DNA of 64,000 nucleotides from positions 186,001-250,000 of the forward strand of contig NZ_JANIDW010000003.1 in assembly GCF_026385475.1 (NCBI RefSeq), given 5' to 3'. The notes under the pieces are model-generated. The model did no database searches. It saw only the letters and a list, made by a program, of their open reading frames with translations, and was not told where the DNA came from. The position numbers were made by a program, and so were the translations under genes. Position 1 is the first letter of the stretch, and every line of letters begins with the position of its first letter. This DNA is from Bombella saccharophila. Its GTDB lineage: Bacteria > Pseudomonadota > Alphaproteobacteria > Acetobacterales > Acetobacteraceae. This document shows positions 1 through 9,097 of this stretch, one piece after another.

Positions 1-1674
1 GCTGCGGATAAAACGATAGAACCGCAGACCGTTGGCGGGGGCACGCAATATTTGTTCAAGCAAGATGGGCAGCATGCATCCCCACCGTTGCATACTGACC
101 CTCCGCTTGCGCCCGCTCAGACACAACGGGCGATGGCTGAGCGTACGGCCAAGGATTTTATTCATCACATGGGGATGAAAACCCAGCCTTATTCCAATTA
201 CCCTAAAGAAGAGTTCGGGGTTTTTGGAGAAAATGGACGCGAGTTGCTGGAGCGGGTGAATATTCCGTTGCATGCGGGTGACCCTGAGAGCAAATCTGGC
301 CCGCCATTACCGCAAGCTGAGGCTCTGTTGCCTGAAATGCACTGGAATCGCTGGTTGCGAGACCGGGGCGTGGCTTTCATGTTTGATACAACAAATGAGT
401 TTGCCGGGGCCATTACTAGCCCGACAAAGGGGTTGGGTCTAAAGCAGGGTGCCTCTAACGCTGGGCAATATAGTTTTGAAAATGATATTGATTGGTATAA
501 ATTAGCCGGTATTCGTGGTTTCGAGACGCATGTTATTGGCGTGGGCCGTTATGGTATTTCCGCGAGTAAGATGTTTGGGGATAATACAAACCCCAGTCAG
601 GAAATCTATGGCGGTGGCGGTAATGTTGTGTTCCATCTTGTCCATTTTTATGGGGAAGAAACATTATGGGGTGGGCGTCTGAATATTGCTATGGGGCGGA
701 TGTCCAGCAATACAGATTTTGCCAATAGCCCGCTTTACTGTAACTTTATGAATAACGCCTTCTGCGGTAACCCGAAGGCGGTGACGGATAACTATGTGCG
801 TTCCTCTTATCCGGGGACAAGCTGGGCGGCGCGTATTCGGGCACGGCCAACAAATAGTACGTATATTCAGGTTGGTGTGTATTTCCCAGAGCGCGGCATT
901 TACGGTGTGCAGGAGAATCGAACTGGTTTTAAATTCAATGGCGCGATGATTAGTGGTGTCTTGACGCCTATTGAGTTCGGTTGGGAGCCAGAGTTCGGTA
1001 AAGCGCATTTATCTGGCCATTATAAAGTCGGTTTTGCGCCTGATACATCAGACCATTATCTTGGGGTGTATAACCCCCCTAATCGCCGTAATGCCGGGCA
1101 AACAATGATGAGAATCCCGAATTGTCCGACCTGCAATGGCGTTGGGGATGCGGTGCCGGGGACAGGGATTCGCCGTAACTTCAACTGGGGTATGTGGTTC
1201 TTGGCCGACCAGATGATTATCCGCCATCCTACGAAAGATACGGTGGAAGGGGGTTTGATTGCCTTCTTTGATGCGTATTGGAACAAGCCAGATGTTGCCA
1301 TGCGCGGTAAATTATACGCTTTTGGGTTGGTTGATACTGGTTTTTGGCGTGCGCGCCCGCTTGATACGGTGGGTGTATCTTTCTCTTATACAGGTTCTAG
1401 CCATTCCACACGGGCGGCGCAGCGTTTCCAGGTGGAGCATGGCATGGCTCCAGCGGCGGGCAGCCCTTATTATTCCTCTGGCGGGGCCCCGCTTATGTGG
1501 GGGTCTTATGGGGTGCAGCGTTGGGGGAGCACGCTGGAGGCCACATACCGTATCCATGTCATGCGGGGTGTGACCTTCGCGCCGGACTTCCAATATTACT
1601 TTAACCCCGGCATGCAGCGCGTTTTAAAAGATGCGGCGATGCTTGGCTTTAAATCACACGTTCAGTTCTTCTGA
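1..1674 (+). CDS. oprB: Carbohydrate porin, OprB family (5' end outside window)
   Basis: Outer-membrane beta-barrel porin for diffusion of sugars. The reading frame is open from base 1 without a stop, so the gene starts left of the window; the first in-frame start-like codon (TTG at 52) has no signal peptide and is probably internal. About 557 codons are visible. The product is rich in Tyr, Trp, Gly and Phe in alternating patterns, has family-like stretches such as GFWRARPLDTVGVSFSYTG, and ends in Phe-Phe, the terminal aromatic expected of a barrel recognised by the BAM complex. OprB porins are common in acetic acid bacteria and fit the sugar-handling genes (edd-eda, aldose epimerase) further on. 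The stop codon lies 13 nt inside the end of the convergent psiE-like gene, so the two 3' ends overlap. Confidence 0.85.
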   Translation, partial: AADKTIEPQTVGGGTQYLFKQDGQHASPPLHTDPPLAPAQTQRAMAERTAKDFIHHMGMKTQPYSNYPKEEFGVFGENGRELLERVNIPLHAGDPESKSGPPLPQAEALLPEMHWNRWLRDRGVAFMFDTTNEFAGAITSPTKGLGLKQGASNAGQYSFENDIDWYKLAGIRGFETHVIGVGRYGISASKMFGDNTNPSQEIYGGGGNVVFHLVHFYGEETLWGGRLNIAMGRMSSNTDFANSPLYCNFMNNAFCGNPKAVTDNYVRSSYPGTSWAARIRARPTNSTYIQVGVYFPERGIYGVQENRTGFKFNGAMISGVLTPIEFGWEPEFGKAHLSGHYKVGFAPDTSDHYLGVYNPPNRRNAGQTMMRIPNCPTCNGVGDAVPGTGIRRNFNWGMWFLADQMIIRHPTKDTVEGGLIAFFDAYWNKPDVAMRGKLYAFGLVDTGFWRARPLDTVGVSFSYTGSSHSTRAAQRFQVEHGMAPAAGSPYYSSGGAPLMWGSYGVQRWGSTLEATYRIHVMRGVTFAPDFQYYFNPGMQRVLKDAAMLGFKSHVQFF

Positions 1675-2168
1675 GGTGGCGTGTCTTGGCTTGTCTGTGA
1701 GGGTGGAGGGATTGTGGCATCAACACGTGCCATCGCCTTACCCCGGACAAGCCAATAAGCCGCAGAAAGTGATAAAACAGCAGCGGAGAGGGCGAGCAGT
1801 TCGCGAACATTGACACCGTTAAGGTCCAGCACGATGAATTTGCGCACCGCGGCCATCATGCCGATGAGCAAGACCGAACGCATACGAATCATCCCCTGAG
1901 ATTCCGAACCTGGTAGGACGAGGATGGAATGGCGGAACTCCAAAGCAATCAGTACAATGAAGAAGAGGCCGAAGACTTCCTGCAATATAGCGGGGTCTGT
2001 AGGTTGTAAGCCTGCATGAAGCACCAGCTTTACAACGGCTACTACGACATGCAGCAACCCTAAGCAGGCGACAATGGTGATGCAGAGGGAGAGGATGAGC
2101 ATAGCTCCCCCCTCAAAAATATCAAATAAACGGGCAAGCCCGATGAAACCGGGGAAGGTGTTTTTCAT
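1662..2168 (-). CDS. PsiE-like phosphate-starvation-inducible membrane protein
   Basis: About 168 residues with four hydrophobic helices, including LILSLCITIVACLGLLHVVV, a middle one with EVFGLFFIVLIALEF, and two near the C-terminus. The spacing and the FFIVLIALEFRHS-like motif resemble the PsiE family, whose biochemical role is unknown. A start at 2168 (MKNTFPG) puts the protein close to family length; an in-frame ATG at 2219 would add 17 polar residues, and neither has a strong ribosome site. The C-terminal tail is rich in Pro, Gln and Thr. The 3' end overlaps that of the OprB gene on the other strand by 13 nt, so the two transcripts must run into each other. No Pho box was recognised. Confidence 0.65.
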   Translation of the reverse strand: MKNTFPGFIGLARLFDIFEGGAMLILSLCITIVACLGLLHVVVAVVKLVLHAGLQPTDPAILQEVFGLFFIVLIALEFRHSILVLPGSESQGMIRMRSVLLIGMMAAVRKFIVLDLNGVNVRELLALSAAVLSLSAAYWLVRGKAMARVDATIPPPSQTSQDTPPQKN

Positions 2169-2382
2169 GAAACGGCAAAAGCCTTTACTCTGTGAGGGAT
2201 GACGCCTATCTGGGCGCATTATGTCATGTCATAACCATCATCTTATGGCGAGGAAAGGCTTTATATCACAAGCAGAGGGGGCAAGTGCTAGTCTTGCGCT
2301 TTATTGCTGCTTTTAGAAAGAGCTAGATAGTGTGCGTGAAATAACGTAACGCTTATCGGGTATGTTTTTGGAGGTTAAGAGA

Positions 2383-2763
2383 ATGAAACGTCTTTTACTA
2401 TGTGCCACTCTGCTTCTGCCTTTATCTGCCCCGGTAGCGGCACATGCTGCGGATGCACAACAGGTGGATATACAACATGCGGAAACGCAGCATCTTGTTG
2501 TGGGTATTGGTCTGAAACATTGTAAGTTCCACTTAAACAGCAAAGACCCTATGGCAAAGCCTTTGGTGTATAGCTGGGTGCAGGGCGCGATCACCGGCAT
2601 TGATAACGCTATGGCCGCTGCAACGGGGAAAGAGCTGCTTATCAATAAGGTGACATCTAGCGATGTTATTATCTCTGTGTTTGATAGCGTCTGTCGCTCT
2701 AATCCTACAATGACGATTGAGGCCGCAGCGAATGAGACATATGGTAAATTGCTAAAGCGGTAA
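2383..2763 (+). CDS. Small exported two-cysteine protein, possibly HdeA-like
   Basis: 126 residues from an ATG at 2383, chosen because GGAGG lies 8 nt upstream (2370-2374); an ATG seven codons earlier lacks this. There is a clear Sec signal peptide (MKRLLLCATLLLPLSAPVAAHA), probably cut after AHA. The mature part has two Cys (in LKHCKF and DSVCRS), suited to one periplasmic disulfide, plus a W-x2-G-x-I-T-G-I motif. This pattern recalls small periplasmic stress proteins of the HdeA or Rap1a type, but I cannot assign it. It stands alone, with a hairpin downstream. Confidence 0.6.
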   Translation: MKRLLLCATLLLPLSAPVAAHAADAQQVDIQHAETQHLVVGIGLKHCKFHLNSKDPMAKPLVYSWVQGAITGIDNAMAAATGKELLINKVTSSDVIISVFDSVCRSNPTMTIEAAANETYGKLLKR

Positions 2764-2785
2764 TAACATGAGCACGTTATAAACG

Positions 2786-2825
2786 GCATGCTGCCTCCCC
2801 TATTTTTAAGGGGGGGCAGCGTGCT
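2786..2825. terminator. Strong hairpin after the small exported protein gene
   Basis: Arms of about 15 nt (GCATGCTGCC on the left, GGCAGCGTGC on the right, with G/C runs inside) around an A/T loop, starting 22 nt after the stop codon. There is no long T tract on either side, so it may work as an RNA-stabilising or weak bidirectional terminator between this gene and the minus-strand tRNA. Confidence 0.5.
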
Positions 2826-2928
2826 TATTATGCTCAAACAAAGTACGCTTAACCTGTACCTAGCCTTAAGGCTGCCCTACAGGCGTCGCAGGCGCGCACT
2901 ATACTCATTTAACAATATAGGGAAATCA

Positions 2929-3003
2929 TGGTGCCGGATGAGAGATTCGAACTCCCGGCCTTCGGTTTACAAAACCGCTGCACTACCACTGTGCTAATCC
3001 GGC
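2929..3003 (-). tRNA. tRNA-Thr (anticodon TGT)
   Basis: On the minus strand the 7-bp acceptor stem GCCGGAT/ATCCGGC pairs perfectly, the T loop reads TTCGAAT, and the anticodon loop TTTGTAA gives TGT, which reads Thr ACA and ACG/ACT by wobble. The discriminator is A and CCA is encoded (2929-2931). Length is 75 nt including CCA. No second tRNA lies beside it. Confidence 0.95.
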
Positions 3004-3089
3004 GACGGAGGCTTCATCTCATTTTTGGAGCGTTAAATCAAGAGGGAAAATGCACGAACGGAGAAATAGCCGCAGCTTCAAAGCAAGGC

Positions 3090-3290
3090 TTAATGTGAGG
3101 CTGAGCCTTGATGCTGGGTGAGATGCTCTGGCGGGGCGAGGACGGGGCCATTCGCGACAAAGCCGTACCCATCTGAGGAGAGGCCGCGATGAGCGACCTC
3201 TTGATGAGTGATGCAGGCCGTAAGGCTAACGCACATCATAGTAAGGCTGATAACGAGGAGCCATTTGTGAGGGGAATAAAGAGAGGCCAT
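3090..3290 (-). CDS. Small putative lipoprotein
   Basis: 66 residues with a hydrophobic N-terminal helix followed by a lipobox-like LTAC, so Cys26 could be lipidated. The remaining 40 residues are polar, with several His, and resemble nothing I recognise. The ribosome site is weak. It lies between the tRNA-Thr gene and the end of the mrp gene, all on the minus strand. It could be a chance reading frame, but the signal peptide and lipobox make a real gene somewhat more likely. Confidence 0.45.
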   Translation of the reverse strand: MASLYSPHKWLLVISLTMMCVSLTACITHQEVAHRGLSSDGYGFVANGPVLAPPEHLTQHQGSASH

Positions 3291-3345
3291 AAACTATGCT
3301 TTCAGAAGATGATGGGCGTTTTATACCAAAAAATGGATAACAACA

Positions 3346-4506
3346 TCACGCCGCGTCATGGTGGCTGAGCTGGTCCTTTAGGTGGCGGGCGATGGCTGTA
3401 TAAGCCTGCGAGGCGGGGTTGTCAGGCTCGCGCAGGACGAGGGGGGTGCCTTCATCGGCACTGCATCGGATGTCGCGCAGCAAAGGAATCTCACCTAAAA
3501 AGGGGATGTTAAGGGTGTTTGCTTCTTCCTTTGCGCCTCCATGGCCAAAGAGGTCTGTTCGCTCATGGCAATGAGGGCAGCAGAAAAAGGACATATTCTC
3601 AATCAACCCTAAAAGGGGCGTGCCTATTTTCTCAAATAATGTCACGCCACGGCGGGCATCTAGCAGGGCAATATCTTGGGGGGTTGAGACAATCACAGCC
3701 CCGCCCTTTTGTAGTTTGTCAGATAATTTCCGTGTGAGGGTGAGTTGCGCATCACCCGTACCGGGGGGGAGGTCCACAATGAGAACGTCTAACGCCCCCC
3801 ACGAGACATCGCTCATTAATTGAGTGAGGGCTCCCATGACCATGGGGCCACGCCAAATCATCGCTTGCTCTTTCTCAACAAGATAGCCGATGGACATGGT
3901 CTTAAGCCCCCAACGCTCAAGCGGGAGGAGCTTGCCATGGTCCACTATGGGTTTTTGGGTTTCACCTAACATATGCGGGAGGGAGGGGCCGTAAATATCG
4001 GCATCAAGCAAGCCGGTTTTCAGGCCCAGCCGCGCAAGGCTGCAAGCGAGATTGACGGCCGTGGTGGATTTACCAACTCCCCCTTTGCCAGAGGCCACAG
4101 CGATGACGGCTTTTACCTCTGGCAAGTATGCCTCTGGTGGGGCGGCATGATTTGTAGAGCCGGGTTTAGGGCGTTCACCTAAAGCGAGCGGGCGATGGCC
4201 ACCTGTAGAAGGGGCCGCTTGTGATGGGCTGGTGGACGGTGAACGATGGGCTGTCAGAGATAGTGTGAGTCGCTCTATAGCTGGATGATGCGTAATAGCG
4301 TCCTCAAAAGCTTGACGGTTTTTATGCAAAAGAGGCGCGCCTTTTGCGGTGATGCGTAGAATGAGATGGGCATGGCCATGCTCTAAGGTTAGGGCCTCGA
4401 TTGTGGCATGAGGGGCTAAATGATGGGCCTCAAGCAGTGTTGTGATGTGCTGCGTGAGGGTGGTTGTGTCGTCTTGAGCAGTCATGGGGCAAGGTCTCTC
4501 GTGCAT
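3346..4506 (-). CDS. apbC: Mrp/ApbC-family P-loop ATPase, Fe-S cluster carrier
   Basis: 386 residues. The N-terminal ~90 residues form a divergent MIP18/DUF59-like segment, then an Ala/Pro-rich linker, then a deviant Walker A (ASGKGGVGKST). DADIYGPSLPHMLG and IVDLPPGTGDAQLTL follow, all diagnostic of the family. A CxxC motif (FFCCPHC) near the C-terminus is the site where the dimer holds a transferable 4Fe-4S cluster. These proteins load clusters onto apo-enzymes in the cytoplasm. The start at 4506 has GAGG about 8 nt upstream; an ATG at 4485 is the alternative. It is divergent from the DegP-type protease gene. Confidence 0.92.
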   Translation of the reverse strand: MHERPCPMTAQDDTTTLTQHITTLLEAHHLAPHATIEALTLEHGHAHLILRITAKGAPLLHKNRQAFEDAITHHPAIERLTLSLTAHRSPSTSPSQAAPSTGGHRPLALGERPKPGSTNHAAPPEAYLPEVKAVIAVASGKGGVGKSTTAVNLACSLARLGLKTGLLDADIYGPSLPHMLGETQKPIVDHGKLLPLERWGLKTMSIGYLVEKEQAMIWRGPMVMGALTQLMSDVSWGALDVLIVDLPPGTGDAQLTLTRKLSDKLQKGGAVIVSTPQDIALLDARRGVTLFEKIGTPLLGLIENMSFFCCPHCHERTDLFGHGGAKEEANTLNIPFLGEIPLLRDIRCSADEGTPLVLREPDNPASQAYTAIARHLKDQLSHHDAA

Positions 4507-4589
4507 AAAACTGCCTCATGAGGCAAAAAAACATAAACAAGCGCGTTGGAAGGATGACGGCCAGCGCGTGGTGGGGTAGTTTCTATCAC

Positions 4590-6224
4590 ATGAGCCGATT
4601 CATGTATTCTTCTCTTCTTTCATCTTCGCGTGCATGGCTGTCTTGCATGGTGTCATGTGCGCTCCTCTCTGGTGTGATGGTGCCGTCTCATAGGGCATGG
4701 GCGCAAGGGGAGGCAGGGACGGAGGCCCCCGCTGCTACAGGGCCTATGACGACCGCGCAGGAGGCCGGGGCAGCACGCGCAGCGCATGAGGCGGCGATGA
4801 TGCCCGGCTTTGCAGCCTTAACGGATAGGCTTTTGCCTGCGGTGGTGAATATTTCCGTCTCCAGCGTTATCCATGCTGATGAGCATCAGCCAGAGGGCCC
4901 CGATGGGAGTGCCCCCGCCGGGCCGCAATCCTCGCCTTTTCCCCCCGGTTCGCCCTTGGAGAAGTTTTTTCATGATTATCTCCATCATCGGCATGAGGAT
5001 GGTAAGCCGGAGCGGCAGGTGCAGGCTTTAGGCTCAGGCTTTATTATCGACCCTTCCGGTGTGGTCGTGACGAATAATCATGTGATTGAGAATGCACAGC
5101 AAGTCAGCGTGACCCTCTCCGATGGGACGGAGTATCCTGCGCGGATTGTAGGGCGGGATAGTAAAGAGGACCTCGCGGTGTTGCAGGTCACGGCGGATCG
5201 TCCTTTACCCTCTGTCCCGTTAGGCCGTAGTGATGAGGCCCGGATTGGTGATTGGGTCTTAGCCATTGGTAATCCTTTTGGGTTGAGCGGTACGGTGACA
5301 GCGGGGATTATCTCCTCGCGTAAGCGCAATGTGGACCATGGTTTGTATGATGATTTCATCCAGACTGATGCGGCTATTAACCATGGTAATTCTGGTGGGC
5401 CACTCTTTAACCTGAAAGGGGAAGTGATTGGCATTAATACGCTGATTTATGGGGGCTCAGGCGGGGATTCGATTGGTATTGGCTTTGCCATCCCCGCTGA
5501 TGATGCGCGTGGGATTATCGCTCAATTACGGCAGAGGGGCTATGTACGCCGGGGTTGGTTGGGCGTGCGGTATCAGGATGTTACGCGGACGATGGCAGAG
5601 GACCTCTCCTTCCATAAAGAGGGGGATTCAATGGGGAAGATGTGGGGGACAGGGGCCATTGTAGCAGAGGTTATGAAGGATGGTCCTGCTCAAAAGGCAG
5701 GGTTACAGGTTGGTGATATTCTCACCGCTCTAAACGGCCAACCCGTGACAGGCCAAACATTGCCACGCCTTGTTGCAGGGCATGAGCCGGAGGAGCATGT
5801 TCGTTTCACCCTATGGCGGCGTGGGGCGTATCAGGTGGTGGACTTCACGTTAGGGAAAAACCCGGAGGAGAAAGACCCGCTCCCCTCCGATACGCATCCG
5901 CCTGAGCATGCCGTAAAAACACTGCATGACCTCGGCTTGAAGCTCGGGGTTATCGACCAGACAGCCCGCACACAATATGAGCTGAGTGATAGTCAGCGTG
6001 GTGTATTGGTGTTGCGTGTGTTTGATGGCAGCCCTGCTGCGAGCCGTATGATGGCAGAGGGGAATGTGATTCTCCAAGTGGGGGAACAAGAGGTGAATAC
6101 GCCAGATGCGTTACAACACGCCCTTGACCGCGCACGGGAGCTGAAACGGACGGATATTCTGCTGCTTGTGCAGGATAAAGAGGGCCTGCGCTGGGTGCCG
6201 CTCCCGCTGGGAGTCACGCCGTAA
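4590..6224 (+). CDS. degP: Periplasmic serine protease, DegP/HtrA (Do) family
   Basis: Envelope quality-control protease-chaperone. The catalytic triad is visible: His in NNHVIEN, Asp in SKEDLAVLQV and Ser in GNSGGPLFN (codons near 5079, 5169 and 5391). Two PDZ domains follow: one around GAIVAEVMKDGPAQKAGLQVG-like sequence, the second near the C-terminus (RGVLVLRVFDGSPAASR). The signal peptide ends near RAWAQ. I prefer the start at 4590 (MSRFMYSS) because it gives a normal signal peptide and leaves about 80 nt for promoters facing the divergent apbC gene; in-frame ATGs at 4518 and 4554 give an overlong n-region. A Pro/Gly/His-rich insert precedes the protease domain. Confidence 0.9.
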   Translation: MSRFMYSSLLSSSRAWLSCMVSCALLSGVMVPSHRAWAQGEAGTEAPAATGPMTTAQEAGAARAAHEAAMMPGFAALTDRLLPAVVNISVSSVIHADEHQPEGPDGSAPAGPQSSPFPPGSPLEKFFHDYLHHRHEDGKPERQVQALGSGFIIDPSGVVVTNNHVIENAQQVSVTLSDGTEYPARIVGRDSKEDLAVLQVTADRPLPSVPLGRSDEARIGDWVLAIGNPFGLSGTVTAGIISSRKRNVDHGLYDDFIQTDAAINHGNSGGPLFNLKGEVIGINTLIYGGSGGDSIGIGFAIPADDARGIIAQLRQRGYVRRGWLGVRYQDVTRTMAEDLSFHKEGDSMGKMWGTGAIVAEVMKDGPAQKAGLQVGDILTALNGQPVTGQTLPRLVAGHEPEEHVRFTLWRRGAYQVVDFTLGKNPEEKDPLPSDTHPPEHAVKTLHDLGLKLGVIDQTARTQYELSDSQRGVLVLRVFDGSPAASRMMAEGNVILQVGEQEVNTPDALQHALDRARELKRTDILLLVQDKEGLRWVPLPLGVTP

Positions 6225-6235
6225 CGTCGTGGCGG

Positions 6236-7069
6236 TTATAGACCGCGATCGCGTTTAATTTGGTCCCATGCGGCATTGATGCGCGCGATGCGCTCTTGCG
6301 CGGCTTTGCGCTGAGCGTCGGTCATGGGTTGTTGGGCGAGGCGGTCAGGGTGATATTCACGGATTAAGACGCGCCAACGGGTGCGGACCTCGCTATCACT
6401 GGCTTGTGCGCTAATGCCGAGGATGCGGTAACAATCCGCCGCGGAGGAGGTCGATGCGGCACGGGCTTGGCCTGTCTCTGCGCGTTCCCATACACGGGCG
6501 GAAAGGCGAAAGGCCTGATGAGTCCGGCGGAGAAAGTCTTGCTCTAAGGGGTGAAGTTCCGCCCCAGCGGGGAGGTCAGCTTTCGCAATCCGAAAGAGGA
6601 CGGTCAGCAGGCTTTCTAGCGGTTCGGGCTTATCGGCAAAGGCACGGCCAAGCTCTTGGGCGTATAGTTCAAAATCATCTGTCCGTTCGCGGGCGCGGTC
6701 AAAAAGGAGGCCGACTTCCTTTTGATTCTCCGCTGGGAAGCGAAATGCCGCTTTAAATGCGTTAATTTCTGCCCGATTTACGGGGCCGTCAATTTTGGCC
6801 AATTTGGCCGAGAGGGTGACGACCCCCAGCCCGTAAAGCTGGTCTGTTTTACCAAAAAGAGCCGCGAGTTTTGCCGCTGTAAAAAAGGCAGCATTATGGG
6901 GGTCTGGCCGCCCTTGGGTGGGGAAGCGATCCCCCCATGTGCCAGAAGGCGGGGTGAGAATCTTATCCGTATCGGTAAGGTGCCCTAAAATCATCCCAAG
7001 AAGGCCACCGACCGGCCCGCCAGCGGCAAAACCGGCTACCCCACCAAACATCTTTCCCCAGAAAGCCAT
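6236..7069 (-). CDS. djlA: DjlA-like membrane-anchored J-domain co-chaperone
   Basis: 277 residues. The N-terminus is a glycine-rich hydrophobic segment (GGVAGFAAGGPVGGLLGMI) that can anchor the protein in the inner membrane. It is followed by a TerB-like helical domain and a C-terminal J domain from about residue 210 with the invariant HPD motif (REYHPDRLA), which stimulates DnaK ATPase. This architecture is that of DjlA. It converges with the protease gene, with 11 nt between their stop codons. The gene ends almost immediately after the J domain. Confidence 0.88.
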   Translation of the reverse strand: MAFWGKMFGGVAGFAAGGPVGGLLGMILGHLTDTDKILTPPSGTWGDRFPTQGRPDPHNAAFFTAAKLAALFGKTDQLYGLGVVTLSAKLAKIDGPVNRAEINAFKAAFRFPAENQKEVGLLFDRARERTDDFELYAQELGRAFADKPEPLESLLTVLFRIAKADLPAGAELHPLEQDFLRRTHQAFRLSARVWERAETGQARAASTSSAADCYRILGISAQASDSEVRTRWRVLIREYHPDRLAQQPMTDAQRKAAQERIARINAAWDQIKRDRGL

Positions 7070-7167
7070 CGCCGCCTCCGTGATTCGAGCATGGTCAGCT
7101 TATCATGGAGATTAGAGCAGCGGGAATAGGTAAGAGCGTATAATAGGCGTGATGAAAGCGCAGCGCG

Positions 7168-7416
7168 TTAGGGGGGTGTATGATGCTGGTGTTGGGCAAA
7201 ACGTAAGGCGGAAAGGCGCAAGAGCGAGGCCAGTGATTGTTCTGGTGGGCGGTCTGTATCAAGCTTAGCGATAAAGGTAGCCAAGGGGCATTGGGCGTGG
7301 CGGGCCATGCTCTCCAGCACTTGCCAAAACTCTGCTTCTAAAGCGATGGAGGTCCTATGCCCATATAGGCTGAGGCTGCGTTTTTGGAGGCGATACGCTG
7401 TTGGGTTGTGCTGCAT
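7168..7416 (-). CDS. Ribbon-helix-helix domain protein
   Basis: 82 residues matching the RHH_4 type seen in Alphaproteobacteria: a basic strand (QKRSLSLYGHRTSIALE), a short helix beginning FWQVLE, and a second helix ending in LASLLRLSALRF. It may bind DNA as a dimer, but no target or antitoxin partner is apparent. The last ten residues are His- and Pro-rich. It stands alone, divergent from the adenosine deaminase gene. Confidence 0.75.
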   Translation of the reverse strand: MQHNPTAYRLQKRSLSLYGHRTSIALEAEFWQVLESMARHAQCPLATFIAKLDTDRPPEQSLASLLRLSALRFAQHQHHTPP

Positions 7417-7498
7417 AAGGGGAGATTGTGACAGGTCGCGCCGTATGGGGGAAGGGGATTTTCTTGTCAGTTACGCGTAGGGACGCCATGATAGGGCT

Positions 7499-9064
7499 AT
7501 GAGAGTCTTACAGCTTTTATCCTGCCTTATTATTATGATGGTTCACCCAGCTTATGCGGCGGCGGGTGTGCCCTCGGTCCCCGCATTATTTGAGTCGCTT
7601 AAAAGTGACCCTGTGCGGCTGGAGCTTTTCTTACGAGCCTTCCCCAAAGGGGCGGATTTGCATAATCATCTCTCTGGTGCGGTATATGCGGAGAGCTTTT
7701 TAAAATGGGCCGCGCAGGATGGGCTTTGTGTTTCGCTTACAGAGCAAACGATTCTATCTAAACCATGCCCTCATCCGGCAGCGGGGCAGATACAGGCGGC
7801 TTTGTTAGCGGATAATGCCGCAGCGTGGGATAAGATGGTCAATGCGCTTTCCATGCGGCATTATGTGCCAACGGGGGAGGATCGCTCCGGTCATGACCAT
7901 TTCTTTGCGACCTTTTTGCGGTTTGCTGTGGTGGATCAGGCTCATCAAGGCGATATGTTGGCCGAGGCAGCCAATCAAGCCGCCCGTGACCATGTGCATT
8001 ATGTAGAGCTACAAATTGCCCCGCTCTCCTTCCCCCTTTTAGGGGAGATGATGCATAAGGCCTCCTTACCGCCCCTCAAAAATGCGGCTGATTTAAAAGC
8101 CGCTTATGAGGCTCTGCGTTCTGCGTTGGGCCAGATGGGCGCGCGCTCGCGTCAGGCTGTGGATGCGATGGAGGCCCGCGCCCATGCTGTGATGCAATGT
8201 GGCACCAGCCATGCCGCAGCTGGGTGTGGCGTGACGATACGTTATCATTATTCTATTTTACGCATTTTCCCTGCGCCTTTTGTATGGACGCAGCTTGTGG
8301 CTGCTTATGAGAGCGTTAAGCAGGATGCGCGTTTTGTGGGGGTGAATATCGTAGCCCCAGAGGATGACCCCATCGCCCTGCGTGATTATGACCTGCATAT
8401 GCAGATGTTCCATTATCTCAATCAACGCTACCCCGGCACGCATTTGAGCCTTCATGCAGGGGAGGTAACACCGTCTCTCGTGCCTGCGGCGGATTTGGAC
8501 CATCATATCCGTGAGGCGATTGAGGTCGCAGGGGCGGAGCGTATTGGCCATGGGGTGGATGTGCTGTGGGAGCGCGACCCGGTAGGGTTGCTACATGAGA
8601 TGGCAAAGCGGAAGATTTTAGTGGAGGTGAATCTCACCAGTAATGATGAGATTTTGTCCGTTAAGGGCGCGCGCCATCCTTTCCCGCTTTACCGTCATGC
8701 GGGTGTGCCTGTGGCCCTCTCCACCGATGATGAAGGCGTCTCGCGTAGTGATTTAACGCAAGATTATATGCGGGCCGTGCTGGCTTATCATCTGGATTAT
8801 CCGACGCTTATTCAGCTTTCCCGTACGAGTTTGGAATATGGGTTCCTACCGGGGGAGAGCTTATGGGTAGGGCGGCAACCGGGGCAGATTGTGCCTTCCT
8901 GTGCAGGGGGTGGAGAGTGGGGGCGGGCTGATAATATCGCCTCTGATTGCACCCGCCTTCTACAGCGGAGTTTAAAGGCCAAGTTGCAATGGCAGTTAGA
9001 GGCGGCCTTTCACCACTTTGAGGCCGATATAATGGCAAATCCTTTATTGACTTCTACACCATAA
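7499..9064 (+). CDS. Exported adenosine deaminase-like amidohydrolase
   Basis: 521 residues with an N-terminal signal peptide (MRVLQLLSCLIIMMVHPAYA), so it likely acts in the periplasm. The metal site of the adenosine/AMP deaminase family is complete: HNH at residues 55-57, HAGE at 319-322, RIGHG shortly after, and STDD with Asp410-Asp411. The length and secreted form resemble the growth-factor-like (ADGF/ADA2) subgroup rather than the ~340-residue cytoplasmic Add. It should convert adenosine, and perhaps deoxyadenosine, to inosine. The NUP-family gene begins 33 nt after its stop, so the pair likely forms one transcript. Confidence 0.85.
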   Translation: MRVLQLLSCLIIMMVHPAYAAAGVPSVPALFESLKSDPVRLELFLRAFPKGADLHNHLSGAVYAESFLKWAAQDGLCVSLTEQTILSKPCPHPAAGQIQAALLADNAAAWDKMVNALSMRHYVPTGEDRSGHDHFFATFLRFAVVDQAHQGDMLAEAANQAARDHVHYVELQIAPLSFPLLGEMMHKASLPPLKNAADLKAAYEALRSALGQMGARSRQAVDAMEARAHAVMQCGTSHAAAGCGVTIRYHYSILRIFPAPFVWTQLVAAYESVKQDARFVGVNIVAPEDDPIALRDYDLHMQMFHYLNQRYPGTHLSLHAGEVTPSLVPAADLDHHIREAIEVAGAERIGHGVDVLWERDPVGLLHEMAKRKILVEVNLTSNDEILSVKGARHPFPLYRHAGVPVALSTDDEGVSRSDLTQDYMRAVLAYHLDYPTLIQLSRTSLEYGFLPGESLWVGRQPGQIVPSCAGGGEWGRADNIASDCTRLLQRSLKAKLQWQLEAAFHHFEADIMANPLLTSTP

Positions 9065-9097
9065 GGGCCGTGTGATGATGAGAGGGAAGGCATGATC

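Noticed and set aside
2313-2837. 174-codon minus-strand ORF opposite the small exported protein
   Set aside because: The plus-strand frame has a ribosome site and signal peptide; the minus frame runs through the hairpin and is Cys/Ser-rich noise.
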